64,000 nt of DNA, from positions 14,556,079-14,620,078 of the forward strand of contig NC_135356.1 of NCBI RefSeq assembly GCF_051622035.1. The letters run 5' to 3'. Origin of the DNA: Arctopsyche grandis (Eukaryota > Arthropoda > Insecta > Trichoptera > Hydropsychidae). Positions 61,401 through 64,000 of the stretch are shown here, piece after piece. The notes beneath the pieces are model-generated. The model was not told the origin of the DNA. It worked only from the letters and a program-made list of their open reading frames with translations, and did no database searches. The position numbers and the translations under genes were made by a program. The stretch's first letter is position 1. Each line of letters opens with the position of its first letter.

Positions 61401-63960
61401 GATGAGGATAGAGGAAATGTATTTATTACTTTAGCTTTGTGCAATGTTTCAGGAGGACGCATTCATAAATCAACTGTCTAGAGATGCTTTAATATTACAA
61501 GTTTAATTACTATTTTGATGAGATACATTTTAATGAAAAAATTGGAATTTGATCATTTGATTCTAATTGTTGATATTGTAACTTTGTATATCCGCGATGG
61601 TTCAGATTGGCGATCGTTGAATAAATTGAAAATTATCTCTGGTATAATAAAACAATACTTTATTGTTAATAGATCAAGGATGACGCTTCGTAATGTTATT
61701 AATAAGTTGATCTGGTGACTTATAGATGAAGTCAAATTTAAGATAAAAATTTATATATGAAGCTCTATAACTAACCGTAATATAAGAATTGATTCCTAAT
61801 TCCAAATATGCCTACAAAGCAAGTTTACAAGACGATGTTGATATAAATTAATCTATATAAAATAGTCTCTCATATGTTTTCATTTCACGAAAATTCAAAT
61901 ATATCTAACAGGCGAAAGGCAGATTTCTTCTGTTCTATGAATGACTAGTGCTACAGTTGCACACACGTATTTTAAACGTCAAGTGCAACTGCAATAATGA
62001 AATTTTGCCTAATGATAATATACACTTATGTAGTACACATGATATTATATAGTGAAAAAAAATCAATGATAATAAAGCCACCTAGAAAATTCGTACGCAA
62101 TCTTGTACTCGGTTTAATTACGGTTATTATGAGATTCTAATACGAGGCGACTCCGCCTCGCTTCTATTACAATTACAACACATTCGTATGTATTTTATGT
62201 ACTTAGATACATATGAATGGTCGTATTATTATTAGTCACTGGCGTAACATACGCCTGGAATGATCATTAAGCACCGTGGAAATCGAGGAAACGTACCCTC
62301 AACGGCGCGGATTTCCTTTCTGCGATTGTTCAATAGTACGTACTTAATTTGGTGTGTAAAGGGATTAACGTTGGATATGAATGGTAATAAATATTTGTTT
62401 TACGTTTCCTCGTGCACGAAGGTTAATGTTATTATTATTATCATAATTTATAGTAATCGGTGAAATACTTGCAATCTATTGACCTCCATTTATTACGCTT
62501 TTCGCATAATCGAACTATTGTATAGGTATGCACGTTTTAATGAATGTGTATATATATTTTTAATTGCTCAATAGTCGTAGTAATTAATAGAATATGATAG
62601 ATAAGTAGTGTAGATTTAAATTGTTGTTATTATATGTATGTATGTACTAGTGATGTGGGGTACATTATTAGAATAAATCAGAAAATATATATAAACGGAC
62701 GCGATGTATGTTTGTGGGTATGTATGTATGTATGTATGTGGCGGATGCGTCGACAAGTATGGAGATTAAAAAAAAACAAATTTAGTTTGAGTACAAAAAA
62801 TGAGTACCAGGAGTATACGTTATGCATAGGGATGTGGCATGACGACCGAGGCGCACAACCATGCAGGGTGGTGGTCAACGTGGACTAAAACGTGAACTAA
62901 AACCAATTAGGACAACGACGATAAATTCTGACCAATGGGTGCATTTTATGGGATGTGGCGTTACGACCGATCGTGTCGAGGAGACGTGGGGATGCAGCGT
63001 AGCGGGGAAGTGGGGATCTTATCGTCTGATATATGCTTATGATCATGATGATTAACCATATCGATTAATCATCATCCAGTAATTGCATTATAAAGATGTG
63101 TGAATATGTCTTACTTTTCCAATAGTAGAAGGATGAAAGATGAGACTTCTTAAAACCCGAGTAACGTTACACGATAATGATTTTGTTTGGAAAATTAAGA
63201 ATCACTCGTTTTAATTCGAAAATTTATAATAATACGTTGTAAGATTGTTGCAGACATCTTTGGCGTTACGTGTGTATAATTTTTTTCGATTATTAATCAA
63301 AAGCGAATAATTTAAATAATCATATGGGTATGATGTGTGATATTTACATTTTTTTTCATATACGAATGCGCGATTTGCAATAACTAGTCGAACATGTCGT
63401 TCGCTTCTTATGACAAAATCGTTGATCCGACAGGTCAAATTTGAACGATGATGCTAAGCGGTCCCAATTATTCAGGAATTCAACTTTGTAAAATTACTAC
63501 AAACATATAAAATCCTTAACATAAACATACGCACATATAATTTCGAGAATCTGATATTGGTTCGTTTTGGATAGTTTATTTTCGCTTTTTTTTGTGTAAA
63601 TTGAATTAAGAAGAACAAAAATTCAATAAGTGAATTATGATGAAGTGAAATGTAAATGGGCGGTAGAAATCCATGTTTGGATAGCTAGCTGTCATTGAAA
63701 TTTAATCGGACACGAAATTCCGATGTAAATTTTAATGAGTTCGTTAATGATTTAACTCCTCGGACACATTAGCTTACTTCAAGTTAGCTAATCCTCGTAT
63801 GTCGGTAATATATCAAAGCGACCTGAAGATTAGAAGTGGTTCAAAATCAGGAATGTCACTGAACTAACAGAGTGAAGCAAATAAAAAGGTTGTAACAAAA
63901 ATATATTCAAATTTTAAATTAATGTATTAGTATTGAAGATATATACATATATACAAACAT
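58445..63960. other. Unassigned DNA
   Basis: No gene or repeat family recognised. Minor structures: a short duplication TTGCTCACACGAA at 59098-59132, a GC hairpin at 62143-62161, and a direct repeat GATGTGGC-GACCGA at 62830 and 62952. Frames at 58842-59027 (minus, very basic) and 62861-63055 (plus) are unsupported. Confidence 0.35.
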
Positions 63961-63962
63961 AG

Positions 63963-63967
63963 CTTTA

Positions 63968-64000
<33 letters not shown>
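63963..64000. repeat. (TA)n microsatellite at window edge
   Basis: TATATATG followed by an uninterrupted TA run that reaches the end of the window, so its real length is unknown. Confidence 0.9.

Overview
This is AT-rich, gene-poor nuclear DNA from an animal, most likely an insect. The evidence is an intron-containing gene with GT/AG splice sites, an eukaryotic tRNA-Pro gene, tRNA-derived SINEs, RTE-type non-LTR fragments with GAT-repeat tails, hAT elements with 8-bp target duplications, small Helitrons inserted between A and T, and a dense scatter of the palindromic motif TACATATGTA with TATG/CATA microsatellites. The order cannot be fixed from the sequence. Nothing looks prokaryotic: there are no operons, Shine-Dalgarno sites or CRISPR arrays. 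Most open frames in the window are chance or transposon remnants.

The one gene identified with good support is a cytochrome b561-domain gene (CYB561D1/D2 type) on the minus strand at about 45.5-46.3 kb. It has at least three exons, all four expected haem-ligand histidines and clean splice sites, but the reading frame breaks in the last exon. About 0.8 kb away, also on the minus strand, is an intact tRNA-Pro(CGG) gene. Weaker coding candidates are a 65-codon one-helix membrane peptide with its own AATAAA (7764-7961, minus), a short first-exon-like frame ending at a strong donor (33624-33724, plus), a basic N-terminus-like frame (about 35569-35706, minus), the tail of an ORF near 22.5 kb, and a 169-codon ORF at 52.4-53.0 kb (minus).

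Layout. 0.7-1.8 kb: 3' end of a LINE. 3-6 kb: cluster of tRNA-derived SINEs plus a LINE RT fragment. 7.4-8.0 kb: RTE fragment and small ORF. 12.2, 18 and 42-43 kb: three copies of one fold-back DNA element. 14 kb: hAT MITE. 16.3, 37.7 and 44.8 kb: three copies of one small Helitron, the last split by a SINE. 21.5-22.1 and 26.5-27.2 kb: RTE reverse transcriptase remnants. 24.7-25.2 and 32.3-32.65 kb: fold-back arrays of a GGTCAG motif. 28.2-28.8 and 30.5-31.1 kb: decayed ZBED/hAT transposase. 35-36.4 kb: second Helitron family and a SINE with a LINE-like tail. 36.8-37.5 and 39.9-40.3 kb: GC-rich islands on either side of a GA-rich minisatellite (39.05-39.85 kb). 40.76-40.98 kb: a TA array containing a 104-bp perfect palindrome. 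49.8-50.4 kb: a complete 605-bp hAT element. 52.0-52.4 kb: RTE remnant. 54.2-54.6 kb: SINE. The last 10 kb are mostly unassigned AT-rich DNA apart from a LINE fragment at 58.3 kb.

The genes do not form a pathway. The main story is layered mobile-element history around one small redox gene. No convincing new biological system was found; the most unusual items are the two fold-back element families, the palindromic TA array, the frameshifted cytochrome b561 gene and the small membrane ORF.
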